Assembly: GCF_001672815.1 (NCBI RefSeq)
Contig: NZ_LZKK01000295.1
Coordinates: 1 to 64,000, forward strand
Origin: Mycobacterium sp. E796
GTDB lineage: Bacteria > Actinomycetota > Actinomycetes > Mycobacteriales > Mycobacteriaceae
Reading direction: 5' to 3'
DNA: 64,000 nucleotides
Below, in pieces: positions 62,919 to 64,000 of the stretch. A program made the position numbers and the translations under genes. Position 1 is the stretch's first letter. Each line of letters opens with the position of its first letter. Under the pieces are notes generated by a model, which was given only the letters and a program-made list of their open reading frames with translations, was not told where the DNA came from and ran no database searches.

Positions 62919-64000
62919 CGACAACGATTACGGCGGGAACGTTACCCAAGGAATACGAGGACCTTCGCGACACCGTCGCCGACTTCGCGCGGACCGTGGT
63001 CGCGCCGGTGTCGGCCAAACACGATGAGGAACACAGCTTCCCGTACGAGGTCGTCGCCAAGATGGCCGAGATGGGCCTGTTCGGGCTGCCCTTCCCTGAG
63101 GAGTACGGCGGCATGGGCGGCGACTACTTCGCGCTTGCGCTCGCGCTCGAGGAGCTCGGCAAGGTCGACCAGTCGGTGGCCATCACGCTGGAGGCCGGCG
63201 TCGGGCTCGGTGCGATGCCGATCTACCGGTTCGGCACCGAGGAGCAGAAGCAGAAATGGCTGCCGGACCTGACCGCCGGCCGAGCGCTGGCGGGTTTCGG
63301 GCTCACCGAGCCGGGTGCCGGCTCCGACGCGGGCGCCACCCGCACCACCGCCCGCCTCGACGACGGGGAGTGGGTGATCAACGGCAGCAAGCAGTTCATC
63401 ACCAACTCCGGCACCGACATCACCTCGCTGGTCACCGTCACGGCGGTCACCGGAACGCTCGCGGGCGACAAGAAGGAGATCTCGACGATCATCGTGCCCA
63501 GCGGCACACCGGGTTTCACCGTGGAGCCGGTCTACAACAAGGTCGGCTGGAACGCGTCGGACACCCATCCGCTGAGCTTCGCCGACGCCCGCGTCCCGGA
63601 GGAGAACCTGCTTGGCGCCCGCGGGACCGGCTACGCGAACTTCCTGTCCATCCTGGACGAGGGCCGCATCGCGATCGCCGCGCTGGCGACCGGGGTCGCG
63701 CAGGGCTGCGTCGACGAAAGCGTCAAGTACGCCAAGGAACGCCAGTCGTTCGGCCAGCCGATCGGCTCGTATCAGGCGATCAGCTTCAAGATCGCGCGGA
63801 TGGAAGCTCGCGCCCACGTCGCGCGCACCGCGTACTACGAGGCGGCCGCGAAGATGTTGGGGGGCAAGCCCTTCAAGAAGGAGGCGGCGATCGCGAAGAT
63901 GGTCTCCTCCGAGGCCGCCATGGACAACGCCCGCGACGCCACGCAGATCCACGGCGGCTACGGCTTCATGAACGAATATCCGGTGGCGCGCCACTACCGC
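62915..64000 (+). CDS. fadE19: Acyl-CoA dehydrogenase FadE19 (3' partial)
   Basis: The first 362 codons of an ACAD of the isovaleryl/2-methylacyl type: [91 protein letters not shown]. It oxidises a branched short acyl-CoA to the enoyl-CoA that the AccA1-AccD1 carboxylase would use. ATG overlaps the accA1 stop (ATGA). The gene runs past the window end; only a short C-terminal piece is missing. Confidence 0.92.
   Translation, partial: MTTTITAGTLPKEYEDLRDTVADFARTVVAPVSAKHDEEHSFPYEVVAKMAEMGLFGLPFPEEYGGMGGDYFALALALEELGKVDQSVAITLEAGVGLGAMPIYRFGTEEQKQKWLPDLTAGRALAGFGLTEPGAGSDAGATRTTARLDDGEWVINGSKQFITNSGTDITSLVTVTAVTGTLAGDKKEISTIIVPSGTPGFTVEPVYNKVGWNASDTHPLSFADARVPEENLLGARGTGYANFLSILDEGRIAIAALATGVAQGCVDESVKYAKERQSFGQPIGSYQAISFKIARMEARAHVARTAYYEAAAKMLGGKPFKKEAAIAKMVSSEAAMDNARDATQIHGGYGFMNEYPVARHYR

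Overview
The window is high-GC actinobacterial DNA from a slow-growing, non-tuberculous-type Mycobacterium. The evidence is a PGRS-type protein carrying an aspartic-protease domain, a single-chain type I fatty acid synthase, MmpS/MmpL transporters, a mycolate methyltransferase next to the mycolate reductase cmrA, and an L,D-transpeptidase lipoprotein. From about 24 kb to the right end the gene order follows the M. tuberculosis block Rv2525c to Rv2500c: Tat protein, fas, acpS, M20 peptidase, bcp, DUF3618 protein, ldtB/lppS, orn, DUF853 ATPase, cmrA, MFS protein, proline-rich membrane protein, bkaR, fadD35, a scoA/scoB remnant, accD1, accA1, fadE19. Gene names rest on recognising families and this order, not on a database search.

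Layout. (1) 1-1.5 kb: the end of a PE_PGRS-like aspartic protease gene and a small secreted protein. (2) 1.5-24 kb: a dense catabolic island. It holds a fadE x4-fadD chain with 4-bp overlaps, an LLM flavin oxidoreductase, an SDR, a GntR/FadR-type regulator, a fused two-domain class III CoA-transferase, a 3Fe-4S ferredoxin, a P450, two Rieske oxygenases, a second acyl-CoA synthetase, two SnoaL-fold proteins, a MaoC hydratase pair, a mycothiol-isomerase-like protein, an aldehyde dehydrogenase, an AttH/CrtC-like protein and a MerR regulator. The set is what would be needed to hydroxylate a hydrophobic ring or branched substrate, activate it with CoA and beta-oxidise it. It resembles the cholesterol igr and ring-degradation operons in content but not in order. 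A 17-bp AT-rich motif recurs in three of its divergent promoter regions, with a related palindrome in front of the GntR gene. (3) 24-36.4 kb: fatty acid synthesis core (fas, acpS) and a peptidase. (4) 36.4-50 kb: envelope and membrane functions, with several genes that interrupt the expected order: MmpS-MmpL, tRNA-Lys, an Eis-family acetyltransferase, a second MmpL and a drug/metabolite transporter. The peptidoglycan cross-linking enzyme ldtB follows. (5) 50-56.6 kb: tRNA-His, orn, an ATPase, an MmaA4-like mycolate methyltransferase, cmrA, and two membrane proteins. (6) 56.6-64 kb: the branched-chain acyl-CoA operon controlled by a TetR regulator. Its succinyl-CoA transferase genes are reduced to a deletion scar, while fadD35, accD1, accA1 and fadE19 look intact; fadE19 runs off the end.

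Most promising for new biology are the 1.5-24 kb island with its shared motif, a 30-bp tandem operator-like repeat at 16.9 kb, the mmaA4-like gene beside cmrA, and the scoA/scoB scar flanked by repeats of a candidate BkaR operator.
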